A stretch of DNA of 64,000 nucleotides from Ornithinibacillus caprae (GTDB taxonomy: Bacteria; Bacillota; Bacilli; Bacillales; Amphibacillaceae), in NCBI RefSeq assembly GCF_009728145.1, contig NZ_WOCA01000005.1, positions 62,001 to 126,000 of the forward strand, read 5' to 3'. Below, piece after piece: positions 17,653 to 27,126 of this stretch (position 1 is its first letter; each line of letters begins with the position of its first letter). The notes under the pieces were generated by a model that worked only from the letters and a program-made list of their open reading frames with translations, did not search any database and had not been told where the DNA came from. Position numbers and translations under genes: made by a program.

Positions 17653-17883
17653 TTAGTCCTCATCTTTCACATCAATATCTTCAGGAATAGGTTCATTTAA
17701 ATATTCTTGAATTAACTTCCGATATTTTTCAACCTGTTCTAGATGAGTTGTAAATTGGTCTTTATTGATTAGGTATTGCTCTCCATCATGAATGGCTCGT
17801 ATCCGTCCTTGAAGTACCAATGCACTAACCTTAGAAGCTTCCATAGAAAGATATTCTGCAGTTTCATCAATTGATAAGTACAT
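17653..17883 (-). CDS. Small excisionase-type helix-turn-helix protein
   Basis: A 76-residue protein whose first 45 residues (MYLSIDETAEYLSM, VLQGRIRAIHDGEQYLINK) fit the MerR/excisionase winged-helix pattern, followed by an acidic tail (PEDIDVKDED). GAAAGGGG precedes the ATG. It lies 18 bases upstream of the pseudouridine synthase on the same strand and is probably co-transcribed. There is no neighbouring integrase, so it is unlikely to be a phage excisionase. Confidence 0.75.
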   Translation of the reverse strand: MYLSIDETAEYLSMEASKVSALVLQGRIRAIHDGEQYLINKDQFTTHLEQVEKYRKLIQEYLNEPIPEDIDVKDED

Positions 17884-18046
17884 GTGAGAAAACCCCTTTC
17901 AAATTTAACCAATCATATTTATGGCTCTTATCATATGGGATTGGTAAGTGCCAAATTCCTAAAAATTTCTGATAGTAAAATTGTCCTAGCTATTATATAA
18001 TGTTTGTAAATGTATTTTATTACCAATACGTCTAGGAGAATACTTA

Positions 18047-19399
18047 ATGCTTTTAAAAACGAAGGATGCTACTATCCATTATAAGCTTTACCAATCCAAA
18101 AAAGCTAATGCAGAATATTTAGTTATGATTCATGGTTTAGGATTAGATTTAACTACTTGGGAATTTATTACTCCTAATCTACAGCAACATTTTAACATAT
18201 TGCTTTTTGACATGCGTGGTCATGGTCAAACAAATGGTGAAGAAGAGCATATTACCTGGAGTGTATTCGTAAATGATTTTAAACAACTTATATCACACTT
18301 ACATATAACCCGTTTCCACATTGTCGGTTTAGGATTTGGCGGAAACTTAGCTTTGAAAATCAATGAACATCTCCCAGATAAAGTTCAAAAGCTTATACTA
18401 GCTTCAGTTTTTATTCACTTTCCAAAGGAAATTGTTGAGAAAGAGATTGAAAGAAGAAGGAGTTTACTAACTAGCGGAAATATGGATAAGTTAGCAGACC
18501 AAATGATTTCTCAGATCAGCATCACACGTACACCTGATATAGAAGCACTATTGAAAAAAGCTTACGGGAGAATAAGTCAACTAACCTATTTTAACCTATT
18601 TAAAATGCTTACGGAAACTGTAGCTTTAGAGGATTTAAATCAGATAGAAAATGAAGTTTTATTGATCCAAGGAGATAGTGATCCGCTTTTTCCAATCCAA
18701 CAAACAAACTTATATCAAAGTAATCTAAAACGTTCTGTTAGCTACATTGTTCCAAATGCCGCAAACCTAGTACATGTTGATAATCCCAATATGGTTATCA
18801 ATTTAATCCGCCATTTTATTACAAAAGGAATTTCTAGTTCCTTTTCTCAGATAATGGAGAAACAATTTACGGAAAGCTTAATGCAGATGTACACAGGACC
18901 TAATGAGAAAGCATTGGAAATTAATCTGCTTAACGGTTTCCAAGTTGGGTACGAAGGAAAACAAATAGTAGATAAGTGGAATCAACGGAAAGCAAAAAAT
19001 ATTCTAGCATATCTCGCTCATCATAAAATTGCTACTAGGGAACATTTAATTGAGGAGTTTTGGTATGATAGTGAATTATCAAAAGCAAAGAATAGCTTAA
19101 GAGTTTCCCTTACGCATCTTCGTTCCATCCTAAAGAGACATGACTTAGATAGTTATTTAATTATAGACCGCGAAGATGTAATTTTAAAAGGGAATATTGC
19201 ATGCGATTTAACGAAGTTTTTACAAGCCTTAGAGGTTTGTTGGATTGAGAAAGATATGGCCAAAAAGGAAAGACTTTTTAATGATTTGATTAAGCAATAT
19301 GATCAAAATATGTCTACTCAAATTTATGATGATTGGTTTCTTCATTTAATAAACAAAATTGACTTTATGTTAGAACAGATTTCAGTGGAACTAAGATAG
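18047..19399 (+). CDS. Alpha/beta-hydrolase domain fused to a SARP/OmpR-like winged helix
   Basis: A 450-residue protein with two parts. Residues about 20-255 are an alpha/beta-hydrolase fold: MIHGLGLD (oxyanion loop), FDMRGHGQT, HIVGLGFGGN (nucleophile elbow), LIQGDSDPLFP (acid) and ANLVHVDNP (His243). The elbow should read G-x-S-x-G, but position 96 is glycine, so hydrolysis is unlikely. Residues about 288-390 resemble the DNA-binding domain of SARP/BTAD regulators (LNGFQVGYEG, RKAKNILAYLAHH, LIEEFW, NSLRVSLTHLRSILK). It is probably a ligand-responsive transcription factor. AGGAGA lies seven bases before the ATG. There is no obvious target next to it. Confidence 0.82.
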   Translation: MLLKTKDATIHYKLYQSKKANAEYLVMIHGLGLDLTTWEFITPNLQQHFNILLFDMRGHGQTNGEEEHITWSVFVNDFKQLISHLHITRFHIVGLGFGGNLALKINEHLPDKVQKLILASVFIHFPKEIVEKEIERRRSLLTSGNMDKLADQMISQISITRTPDIEALLKKAYGRISQLTYFNLFKMLTETVALEDLNQIENEVLLIQGDSDPLFPIQQTNLYQSNLKRSVSYIVPNAANLVHVDNPNMVINLIRHFITKGISSSFSQIMEKQFTESLMQMYTGPNEKALEINLLNGFQVGYEGKQIVDKWNQRKAKNILAYLAHHKIATREHLIEEFWYDSELSKAKNSLRVSLTHLRSILKRHDLDSYLIIDREDVILKGNIACDLTKFLQALEVCWIEKDMAKKERLFNDLIKQYDQNMSTQIYDDWFLHLINKIDFMLEQISVELR

Positions 19400-19404
19400 T
19401 AGGC

Positions 19405-19442
19405 GATAATCAACCTGCCACTTTTGTGGCAAGTTGATTATC
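19405..19442. terminator. Hairpin between convergent genes
   Basis: GATAATCAACCTGCCAC pairs, with one mismatch, with GTGGCAAGTTGATTATC around a four-base loop. It overlaps the stop of the IS3-type ORF and could end both transcripts, though the T-tract is weak. Confidence 0.6.
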
Positions 19443-19893
19443 CCGATAGTTTACGGAAATAAAGTGTTTTTTGTTTTGTATTTTCATTACCATTCTTCTG
19501 CTTCTGTTCTTTATACTGGATAAATCCACTTTTTGGTACATTTAATGCATTACATAATGTCTCAACTGGAAATTGATCTTTTAACGCATCAACTGCCTGA
19601 TATTTTTCTTCTATCCCTTGTATAACATTTTCTACATACTTTCTAAGTGCGGCTACCTCTGCTTTAAGCTCTTCTAATTGCTTATCTGTAGATTCTACTT
19701 TCAACTTTCGATCAAATGCCCTTTCACCCTGCTCATTGTATTTTTTAATCCACTCATATACATTGTCACGGTGTCTAATCCCAAGCTCCTCGATTACTTG
19801 TTGTACTGGCTCGTCTCCGTCTAACACACGGCGAACCGCTTCTAATTTGACTTCTTTACTATAACGACTGTAAGGCTTTCGAACTTTCCCCAT
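19438..19893 (-). pseudogene. IS3-family OrfA-type transposase remnant
   Basis: A 151-residue frame. Residues 1-70 form the OrfA helix-turn-helix (YSKEVKLEAVRRVLDGDEP, RHRDNVYEWIKKYNEQGERAF), followed by a leucine-zipper coiled coil (KQLEELKAEVAALRKYVENV). It then reads straight into what is normally the start of OrfB (KYQAVDALKDQFPVETLC, VPKSGFIQYKEQ) and ends. The DDE catalytic domain is absent. It is therefore a truncated insertion sequence or a stand-alone DNA-binding derivative. Sequence resembling an IS end (TGTAATGATAGTGTAACGG on the reverse strand, near 19957-19975) lies upstream; the other end was not found. Confidence 0.75.
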
Positions 19894-19994
19894 AACCTAC
19901 TCCCCCTATGCTTATGTCATAATAGATGCATATAATTAATTTCATGCTATTACACGTACCGTTACACTATCATTACACGAACTTAGACGTTAGA

Positions 19995-20026
19995 AGACTT
20001 GGCGAATGCCTTGATTCACTTAAGCA
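19995..20026. repeat. CTTGGCGAATGCC repeat, copy 1
   Basis: GACTTGGCGAATGCC followed by ATTCACTTAAGCA matches elements at 30382-30432, where CTTGGCATTCGCCAAG and ATCACTTAAGCA occur. The two copies suggest a dispersed intergenic sequence. Confidence 0.4.
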
Positions 20027-20031
20027 AAGTA

Positions 20032-20072
20032 AAACAGGTGTGACACACATTTAATGTAATTCGCACCTGTTT
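20032..20072 (-). terminator. Terminator of the GGDEF-EAL gene
   Basis: AAACAGGTG and CACCTGTTT form a stem with a long inner loop, 14 bases after the stop codon. Confidence 0.65.
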
Positions 20073-20085
20073 ATCATCCCTTCAC

Positions 20086-22344
20086 CTATTTTACATTTAG
20101 TGGTGTTCTAACAGTTAGGAGTTTTTCAAAGTCCCGTTCATATATTGGTTTTGAAAATAAATACCCTTGTCCAAACTTACAGTGATAATCCGAGAGTATC
20201 CTCGCCTGCTGTTCATTTTCTATTCCTTCAGCAACGACACTAAGATCCAGGTTTAAGCCTAAATCAATAATAGTTCGTACCATCGATCTTTTAGCGGAAT
20301 CAGCAACATCATCAATGAAGGATTTATCTATTTTTATTGTATCTATTGGTAATTCTCTTAATATATGAAGCGAGGAATATCCCGTACCAAAATCGTCTAG
20401 TGATATCTTTACCCCCAGATTACGGAGTCCCTTTAAAACTTCTGTTGATTCTTTGATGTTTTGCATGATACTCTCTGTAATTTCTAATTCAAGATACTCC
20501 GGACGTAAACCTGTGTCACGTAAAATACTTCGAACGGTACTGACAAAGTCACTATGCTGAAATTGTCTTACGGAAACATTAACGGATACGCACTGTTTTG
20601 GTAGCCCCTTATCATGCCATTCCTTGTTCTTTTTACACGCTGTTTTTAATACCCATTTTCCAATAGAAATGATTTGACCTGTCTCTTCTGCTATTGGTAT
20701 AAATTCAGACGGCGATACTGCACCTAATTCTGGGTTTTTCCAACGTAGTAATGCCTCCATCCCATCGATATCTCTTGATTGTAAATTAATTTTCGGTTGA
20801 TAAGCTAGTGTTAATTCATCATTTTCTAATGCCTTTCTAAGCGCATTTTCAATGGTTACTTTCCTAATATTACGTTTATTTAAACTTGAATTATAATACT
20901 GATAATTGTTTTTCCCACGACCCTTTGCCAAATACATTGCTGTATCTGCGTTTTTCAATAAAGTCTCTCCATCCTCACCATTTTGAGGATACAAGCTAAT
21001 TCCAATACTAGGAGTAATATTTATCTCATACTCTTTTATTAGAAAGGGTCTTTCAAATTGCTGCAAAATACTTGTTGCTCTATTTTCTAACGTATGATCG
21101 TTGATACTAGGAAGAATAATGATAAATTCATCTCCACCCACTCGGTAAAGCTTCTCTTCTATTTCTAAAATATGTCGTAATCGCTTGGCAGCCTCTATTA
21201 ATAAATAATCTCCAATTTTGTGCCCAAGGGTATCATTAACATCCTTAAAACGATCAAGATCAATTAATAACACGGCTACTTGTTCATCAACTTCCTTCGC
21301 TTTCTTCATGATATAAGTAACATCTGTTGTATATTGTGTCCGATTTAACAAATCTGTTAGTGGATCATGATAGGCTAAATATTTATATTCATCTACTAAT
21401 TTTTCATTTTGCTTGATAATTAATATATGCCGTACAATTACCAAGAAAAAGATAATGCTTAAACCGATGCTAAGTGCGTTAAAGTTCCAATTATAGTTAT
21501 CAATAACGAGTAGAGTTAAAAGCAGGATACTTAAATATGGAAAGGTATTTTCAATTCCCTTAATTCCTAGTTTACTTTCTACAGCAGGTGAGGTATGTAT
21601 TTCTTTAGACGTTAATCCTGCAAAACCAAGTATCAATAATGCGAACGCCCAAGCAGGATTTACTAATCCTCCTAGTTGAAAATCCATCATCAGATTACCG
21701 TAAGCATAAACTAAATCAGCCATAATAAGAATAAAGAATCCTAGAACAAGATACACGGTACTCTTTTTTTCTTTACGAGTTTGTGAAAGATAATAAAGAC
21801 TAGATATGGCTAAAAAAATCCCTAAATCAACAATCGTATATGCTATGGTAAGAACCATTTCTAAAGTAGGACTATTAGCATCTAACATGATTGGATAAAT
21901 TAAAAAATGAATGCAAATCGTTGATATAACAATCATAAATATAACAATATTAAAAATATAATGTTTATTCATTAATTTAGAGCTCATTAACTTTATTCGA
22001 TATATTAATGCTACAAGAAAAATAGAATAAGCAACAAACCATAGTATAGTTGGGAGAATTGAATTTTGAGCTTGCGTAATTTGTGTAATTAACCAACTAA
22101 AGATAGAAAAGGTATATATCAACACTCCACCAGCTAGCATCAACCAAAAATATCTATGCTTATTCGGTATATACAGGTATGTACGAGTTAACCAAGTAAA
22201 ACTGATCAGGCCAGCTATTATCGGAAATAGGAAAGCACCTATCGATCTCATCCATTGATTTTCCCAAAATAGAATTAACCATCCATAAAATAAAATAATA
22301 GTAATAAGTGAGAGAACCAAGGCGTTTCGCCTAGATTTTATCAT
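20086..22344 (-). CDS. Membrane-bound GGDEF-EAL protein (cyclic-di-GMP turnover)
   Basis: I start it at ATG 22344 (752 residues), because GAAGG lies five bases upstream; a GTG four codons earlier overlaps AAGGA. Residues about 1-310 contain ten hydrophobic helices. The GGDEF domain keeps its motif (YRVGGDEFIIIL) and so may be an active diguanylate cyclase, but no RxxD inhibitory site precedes it. The EAL domain has MEALLRW, NVSVRQF, ELEITES, DDFGTGYSSL, IKIDKSFI and EGIENE, so the phosphodiesterase residues are also present. Which activity dominates cannot be told. It is monocistronic. Confidence 0.93.
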   Translation of the reverse strand: MIKSRRNALVLSLITIILFYGWLILFWENQWMRSIGAFLFPIIAGLISFTWLTRTYLYIPNKHRYFWLMLAGGVLIYTFSIFSWLITQITQAQNSILPTILWFVAYSIFLVALIYRIKLMSSKLMNKHYIFNIVIFMIVISTICIHFLIYPIMLDANSPTLEMVLTIAYTIVDLGIFLAISSLYYLSQTRKEKKSTVYLVLGFFILIMADLVYAYGNLMMDFQLGGLVNPAWAFALLILGFAGLTSKEIHTSPAVESKLGIKGIENTFPYLSILLLTLLVIDNYNWNFNALSIGLSIIFFLVIVRHILIIKQNEKLVDEYKYLAYHDPLTDLLNRTQYTTDVTYIMKKAKEVDEQVAVLLIDLDRFKDVNDTLGHKIGDYLLIEAAKRLRHILEIEEKLYRVGGDEFIIILPSINDHTLENRATSILQQFERPFLIKEYEINITPSIGISLYPQNGEDGETLLKNADTAMYLAKGRGKNNYQYYNSSLNKRNIRKVTIENALRKALENDELTLAYQPKINLQSRDIDGMEALLRWKNPELGAVSPSEFIPIAEETGQIISIGKWVLKTACKKNKEWHDKGLPKQCVSVNVSVRQFQHSDFVSTVRSILRDTGLRPEYLELEITESIMQNIKESTEVLKGLRNLGVKISLDDFGTGYSSLHILRELPIDTIKIDKSFIDDVADSAKRSMVRTIIDLGLNLDLSVVAEGIENEQQARILSDYHCKFGQGYLFSKPIYERDFEKLLTVRTPLNVK

Positions 22345-22573
22345 AGCAACCTTCACATCCTTCTATCTAAAACAAAGCCACCATCTAGCGGAGAATAACT
22401 TAGTAGTTGTTTTGAATATGGCGAATTTTGTCGAAATGTGACTAGTTCAATTCTACCATTTTAAAACGTAATCGTATAGAAAAAATTTCTTATAGTTTGA
22501 CTTTACGTATTTTAAATCAATTTTGAAAGTATGAAAGTGTTATTCGTCACAATAATCTAGTCAAGAAATTACA

Positions 22574-22605
22574 AAAGCAGGAATACCATGTTAGGCATCC
22601 TGCTT
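22574..22605 (-). terminator. Terminator of the alcohol dehydrogenase gene
   Basis: AAGCAGGA pairs with TCCTGCTT and is followed by TTTTGT on the reverse strand. Confidence 0.65.
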
Positions 22606-22632
22606 CAATGTAAAATCTATTAACTTATTAGA

Positions 22633-23655
22633 TTAACATTTTTTATTCATATCTATAACCATACGACCTTGTATTTTTCCTTCTTCCATTTCATCAAAAA
22701 TATCATTGATCTCGTGTAAGCATCGAGTTTGAACTATTGGAACTACTTTTCCTTCCGCACCGAATTGAAATGCCTCTTCCAAATCTTTTCGTGTACCAAC
22801 AAGTGAACCAACAACTTCAATTCCATCTAAAACTGTTTTTACAATTTCTAGGTCCATGGTTTCAGGAGGTAATCCAACAGCTACTACCTTAGAAGCAGCG
22901 CGAACAGAATTAACTGCTTGATTAAACGCAACCTTTGAAACAGCAGTCACAACCGCAGCATGAGCACCATCTACTTGTTCATGAATCCATTCTCCTGCAT
23001 CACCATTCATCGGATTAAACGTTAAATCCGCCCCAACCTCTTTAGCAAGTTCTAATTTATCATCGTTAATATCAATTGCAATGACTTTTGCGTTAAATAC
23101 ATGTTTGGCATATTGTATCGCTAGGTTTCCTAGACCACCACATCCATAGATCGCAATCCATTGTCCTGGTTTTACATTAGAAACTTTAATTGCTTTATAG
23201 CAGGTAACACCTGCACAAGTAATACTACTTGCCTGTGCTGGGTCAAGTCCTTCTGGAACCTTAACTGCATAATCTGCTGAAACCACACACTGTTCTGCCA
23301 TTGCACCATCTACAGAAAAACCTGCATTTTTAGCACTTCTACAAAATGTTTCTCTTCCAGTGGTACAATATTCACACGTCCCACAACCTTCGTAGAACCA
23401 TGCAATACTAACTCGATCTCCAATTTTCAAGCTCGTTACATCATCAGCTATATCTTTTACAATTCCAATTCCTTCATGTCCAGGAATTCGTCCTGGTACT
23501 TCACCAAAATCACCTTTTGCAACATGTAAGTCTGTATGACAAACACCGCAATATTCGATGTCAACTAATGCTTGACCCGCGTGTAATTTTGGAACCCCTA
23601 CATCTACAATATCTACCTTACCAGGATTATTTGCACTCACAACTGCTGCTTTCAT
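22633..23655 (-). CDS. adhP: Zinc-dependent alcohol dehydrogenase
   Basis: A 340-residue medium-chain dehydrogenase that interconverts ethanol and acetaldehyde with NAD(H). [15 protein letters not shown] supplies the catalytic zinc cysteine, GHEGIGIV the histidine, and [16 protein letters not shown] the four cysteines of the structural zinc. [17 protein letters not shown] is the NAD-binding turn, followed by AIDIN. AGGAGG lies seven bases before the ATG at 23655, so I prefer it over the ATG 18 bases upstream. A perfect Rex operator just upstream indicates induction at high NADH, as in fermentation. Confidence 0.94.
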   Translation of the reverse strand: MKAAVVSANNPGKVDIVDVGVPKLHAGQALVDIEYCGVCHTDLHVAKGDFGEVPGRIPGHEGIGIVKDIADDVTSLKIGDRVSIAWFYEGCGTCEYCTTGRETFCRSAKNAGFSVDGAMAEQCVVSADYAVKVPEGLDPAQASSITCAGVTCYKAIKVSNVKPGQWIAIYGCGGLGNLAIQYAKHVFNAKVIAIDINDDKLELAKEVGADLTFNPMNGDAGEWIHEQVDGAHAAVVTAVSKVAFNQAVNSVRAASKVVAVGLPPETMDLEIVKTVLDGIEVVGSLVGTRKDLEEAFQFGAEGKVVPIVQTRCLHEINDIFDEMEEGKIQGRMVIDMNKKC

Positions 23656-23674
23656 TGCGATTCCTCCTAACATT

Positions 23675-23700
23675 TATATTGTGAAATACTTCACAATATA
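23675..23700. promoter_or_regulatory. Rex operator
   Basis: TTGTGAAATACTTCACAA (23679-23696) matches the Rex consensus TTGTGAA-N4-TTCACAA exactly, and the inverted repeat extends to 11-bp arms. It lies 20 bases upstream of the adhP start. Rex is the Gram-positive NADH/NAD-sensing repressor of fermentation and respiration genes. Confidence 0.9.
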
Positions 23701-23791
23701 AATTATATAACTCCCCAACCTCATTTACAAGGTGTTTAGGAGTAAGGATTTGACAATTTTGTGTATGGGGTCGGGTCCCTCGTCCCATTTA

Positions 23792-24067
23792 TTATGCTAA
23801 AACATCCTGATATTCACTTGTTTTTTCTAGTTTATTCTTTGCATAGGAGCATTCTGGTTTTATCTTTTTCCCTTCAGCTCTTGCGTAAGATACCACTTCT
23901 GCTACTAGTTTTCCTGCCATCCCCTGACCACGAAGCTCATCTGATACATACGTATGATCTACGGAAATAACAGAAGCATCTTCTGTTCGAAACGTGATTT
24001 CCGCTAATGGTTCTTGCTCGTTTTCACCTACAAAAAACTTATTCGTACCTTTTTGAATGGTTGACAT
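23792..24067 (-). CDS. YjdJ-type GNAT-fold acetyltransferase
   Basis: A 91-residue mini-GNAT. VISVDHTYVSDELRGQGMAG contains the acetyl-CoA pyrophosphate loop (RGQGMAG), and VVSYARAEGKKIKPECSYAK is the characteristic C-terminal stretch of the N-acetyltransferase YjdJ group. The substrate is unknown. AGGAGGT precedes the ATG. Confidence 0.85.
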   Translation of the reverse strand: MSTIQKGTNKFFVGENEQEPLAEITFRTEDASVISVDHTYVSDELRGQGMAGKLVAEVVSYARAEGKKIKPECSYAKNKLEKTSEYQDVLA

Positions 24068-24130
24068 AAAATACCTCCTTACTAGTAGTATAATTCAATT
24101 TCACCAGCATGTAACGAGAAGTAACCTCAC

Positions 24131-24841
24131 CTATTTAAGATTCAATTTTTCCCAATCAAATAATTTTCCCGGATCTGCTTTTCTTTCTGGCGCATATTCA
24201 TTATGTCCAATAATATGCTTTCGATTCCAATGAATATTTGGATGTCTTTTATCGATATCGGTCAATAGTTCTTTTAACGATCGGTATTGTGCATCCGTAA
24301 ATCCTATATTTGATGAATGAACGGAGTCATACTTTTCTTCTGTGATGATTGGTGCCATTTCCTCTCTCGTACCAATAGCCAATAATTCAATTCCGATTGA
24401 AAAATGGTTCATCTTATCCTCATAGGATGGGAATGCGTCAAGACTTCCACTTCCTGCATGGTATGCCACTCTCTCTGCTGATACAAGCCGATAAAAATTA
24501 CCATCTCGATCAATTACATAGTGAGTGGAAACACCATTTTGTAAAAATAGCTTATATATATCTTCCATTCGATAAGGATCTTCTGGCTTCTCTAATGCAT
24601 TACTCATATAATGAATCATCACATGTGTGATCGGGCTTGTACGAAACTCTGAATTTTCCATTGGAAGTAATATCTCATTCACTTGAAGCTTACTTTTATC
24701 CTCTAAACCCTCATCGTTAAAAATATATTGTGATTCTTGAGTTGTTGATAATGCCTGCTCCACTCCAATATTTTGAAATACAAGTAGGAATACGCATATA
24801 ACGATAGAAAACATTAAGAATACAAATACACTACGCCTCAA
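24131..24841 (-). CDS. N-acetylmuramoyl-L-alanine amidase, Amidase_2/AmpD family
   Basis: The start is probably TTG at 24841, six bases after GAGGGTG, giving 236 residues; a TTG five codons upstream lacks a ribosome site. A membrane anchor (FVFLMFSIVICVFLLVF) leads to an extracytoplasmic zinc amidase domain with MIHYMSNALE, YHAGSGSLDAF, SIGIELL and IIGHNEYAPERKADPGKLFDW, which carries the zinc histidines. Such enzymes cut the bond between N-acetylmuramic acid and the stem peptide, acting in wall turnover or spore germination. Confidence 0.9.
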   Translation of the reverse strand: MRRSVFVFLMFSIVICVFLLVFQNIGVEQALSTTQESQYIFNDEGLEDKSKLQVNEILLPMENSEFRTSPITHVMIHYMSNALEKPEDPYRMEDIYKLFLQNGVSTHYVIDRDGNFYRLVSAERVAYHAGSGSLDAFPSYEDKMNHFSIGIELLAIGTREEMAPIITEEKYDSVHSSNIGFTDAQYRSLKELLTDIDKRHPNIHWNRKHIIGHNEYAPERKADPGKLFDWEKLNLK

Positions 24842-24932
24842 TAGAAGCACCCTCAATTTCTATTCACCTAAGATCACATACATAATTATTCCTAGGCTAA
24901 TGGTCTTATATACAGTTTAACACACTAAAAAT

Positions 24933-25169
24933 TCACGAACGATTATTTTCATCCTCTGTAGCGTTCATTTCCTTTTGAATAAACCAATAACCAATGATCC
25001 TTAATTCAATTAAAGAAATTCCTCGGCTCTTCGCCTCCTTTTCGATTAAATGCTTTTCAAAAAGCATGGTATTGATTAGAACTCCTTTGTTTATCTTTTC
25101 CTGTATATAGCAATAAAAGCAACCGAGTAATTCATTTGATAGACTCCTGTAAAAATTTCTTCTGTTCAT
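24933..25169 (-). CDS. Small hypothetical protein
   Basis: A 78-residue protein starting MNRRNFYRSLSNELLGCFYC, with a good AAGGGG ribosome site seven bases before the ATG. It is basic at the N-terminus and predicted helical, with no membrane segment. I do not recognise the family. It precedes the amidase on the same strand. Confidence 0.6.
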   Translation of the reverse strand: MNRRNFYRSLSNELLGCFYCYIQEKINKGVLINTMLFEKHLIEKEAKSRGISLIELRIIGYWFIQKEMNATEDENNRS

Positions 25170-25256
25170 ATTACTTCCCCTTCATTCTTCTGTTATCTCT
25201 AGTAGTCTTTATTTTTCTATACCCAACTGTGTAGTTAGAAAACTTGCCAATAAAAA

Positions 25257-25307
25257 AAGCCAAAAGGAAAAGAAGCAACTATTAATTGCTTTTCTTCCTT
25301 TTGGCTT
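25257..25307 (-). terminator. Terminator of the DUF2294 gene
   Basis: AAGCCAAAAGGAA and TTCCTTTTGGCTT form the base of a long stem, extended inside by AAGAAGCAA/TTGCTTTTCTT. T residues follow on the reverse strand. Confidence 0.75.
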
Positions 25308-25316
25308 ATGTCTAGC

Positions 25317-26045
25317 TTATTTATCTAGCTCATTTCCACCTTTTTGATTGGGGTTAATTATAAATAAAATGACACTTTTGTCACGCTCGAAATCCCATGA
25401 AACGAATGAATCATCGATTTTCGCATCAAGAATCGATTCCAAACGCATATTGTTATGTAATAGACGTTTTTCAACTTTTCGTTTTGCCGTTCTTAGAATC
25501 TCCGATTGCCCCATTCTAATGAGCTCTCGTTCAATAGTAATAAAAAGACCCGTTCGAATGACTATGATTGTTCGTTCGTTCAGTTTATAAGATAAAACCT
25601 CTTCGGGAACTTTTTGAGCTTGTTGCCCAATGTTATTAATTTCTTCAAATAGGTCTTTCTTTCCTGCGAAATCCATATTGGAAAGTTCATCTAAAGCGGT
25701 TGGATCTGTAGAAATCGCAACAAACATTCCAGTTCGATTATGTAAATTCCAATCATAATAAAACTCACCGATTGACTCTCCTGTTAGAACGTTCATATAA
25801 GCTTTTATTTCAGGGATTAGGCTTTTCATTAAAATATCCCTAGAAGTCTGAATATAAGTTTCCTGTTTTTCCTCCATCATTACTTTTTCCATTGGAGAAA
25901 AGAAATTACGTAAATATACGGTTATATAAGGTTTTCTAATCGACACGAACACGGTCTCCGGTCCTCGTCCAAAATTATCTCTCAATAATCTCCCAATATA
26001 ACTCGCTAATTCCTTTTGAACGTTTTCCGTATTCAAGATGTACAT
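25317..26045 (-). CDS. DUF2294 domain protein, two tandem domains
   Basis: A 242-residue soluble protein in which the same pattern occurs twice: FVSIRKPYITVYLRNFFSPMEKVM in the first half and TIIVIRTGLFITIERELIRMG in the second. This is the DUF2294 signature, found singly in many Firmicutes. The biochemical role is unknown. There is no signal peptide. It is divergently placed to the MoxR gene. Confidence 0.75.
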   Translation of the reverse strand: MYILNTENVQKELASYIGRLLRDNFGRGPETVFVSIRKPYITVYLRNFFSPMEKVMMEEKQETYIQTSRDILMKSLIPEIKAYMNVLTGESIGEFYYDWNLHNRTGMFVAISTDPTALDELSNMDFAGKKDLFEEINNIGQQAQKVPEEVLSYKLNERTIIVIRTGLFITIERELIRMGQSEILRTAKRKVEKRLLHNNMRLESILDAKIDDSFVSWDFERDKSVILFIINPNQKGGNELDK

Positions 26046-26237
26046 CCTTTATTATAGATAAAAGCATTTTATCTTTTATCCGTAGTTAGATTCTATTATC
26101 TATTAGGATAATTATCAACTTTTTTTAAGAACTTTATACTACATCAGTGCTATTTTAAGCATGTAGAACTTTCCAATATGAATGTTTTGAGATTCTGTAC
26201 GAAGAGGATTACAATGTGTTAGAAAGGAGTTTACAAC

Positions 26238-27113
26238 ATGAATACAAACTATCCATTACCTGAAAATATAATTAACATATTAGAAGAGAAGAAAATGACA
26301 CATCATAATTCATTTGAGGAATTAATTAGAGAAGGTGGATATGTCCCACCTAGTATAGACTTACTAGTTGACGCGATCTCCGCACTTAGTATGGGGAAAA
26401 ATATATTATTAAAAGGACCTACAGGTGCAGGAAAAACGAAATTTGCCGAGACGCTTTCGCAATTATTTAATCAACCAATGTTTAGTGTTAATTGCTCTGT
26501 AGATTTGGACGCAGAAAGCTTACTAGGATTTAAAACACTAAGCTATGAAGGCGAAAAACAAGTAATTGAATTTATCCCTGGACCAGTTATTCATTCCATG
26601 AAGCATGGTAACTTTTTATATATTGATGAGGTAAACATGGCAAAACCAGAGACATTGCCTTTAATAAATGGAGTTCTTGATTACCGAAGAACGATTACCA
26701 ATCCATTTACAAATGAAATTGTCACTGCCAAAGAAGGTTTTAATGTAATAGCTGCAATCAATGAAGGTTATGTAGGCACGGTTCCTCTAAATGAAGCACT
26801 GAAAAACCGTTTTGTTGTTATTGAAGTTCCTTATATTGAAGGAGAACAATTAAAAGCACTAATTAAGAGCAATACGAGCCTATCTGATGAAACAACGATT
26901 GACTTATTTATAAAATTATCAGGTGATCTCATACAGGCAGTATCTCAAGGGAAGTTATCCGAGGATGCTGCATCAATAAGAGCTTTGTTGGATGCATGTG
27001 ATTTAAGTGTTCTAATTCCAGCAAAACGCGCTATTCAGCGCTCCATTATTGATAAGTTGGATGAAGAAAGAGAAAGAGAATTTGTTAAAAATCTAACAGA
27101 GACTCTTTTCTAG
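26238..27113 (+). CDS. yojN: MoxR-type AAA ATPase
   Basis: A 291-residue AAA+ ATPase with Walker [10 protein letters not shown], Walker [11 protein letters not shown], sensor [21 protein letters not shown] and a C-terminal lid. MoxR ATPases act as chaperones that mature or insert cofactors in partner complexes together with a von Willebrand factor A protein. The next gene, 13 bases downstream, encodes exactly such a VWA protein, matching B. subtilis yojN-yojO. AAAGGAG precedes the ATG. Confidence 0.9.
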   Translation: MNTNYPLPENIINILEEKKMTHHNSFEELIREGGYVPPSIDLLVDAISALSMGKNILLKGPTGAGKTKFAETLSQLFNQPMFSVNCSVDLDAESLLGFKTLSYEGEKQVIEFIPGPVIHSMKHGNFLYIDEVNMAKPETLPLINGVLDYRRTITNPFTNEIVTAKEGFNVIAAINEGYVGTVPLNEALKNRFVVIEVPYIEGEQLKALIKSNTSLSDETTIDLFIKLSGDLIQAVSQGKLSEDAASIRALLDACDLSVLIPAKRAIQRSIIDKLDEEREREFVKNLTETLF

Positions 27114-27126
27114 AAGGAGAATATAG

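Noticed and set aside
17653-17883. Phage excisionase
   Set aside because: No integrase, attachment site or phage genes nearby; it is probably just a small HTH protein in an operon with the pseudouridine synthase.
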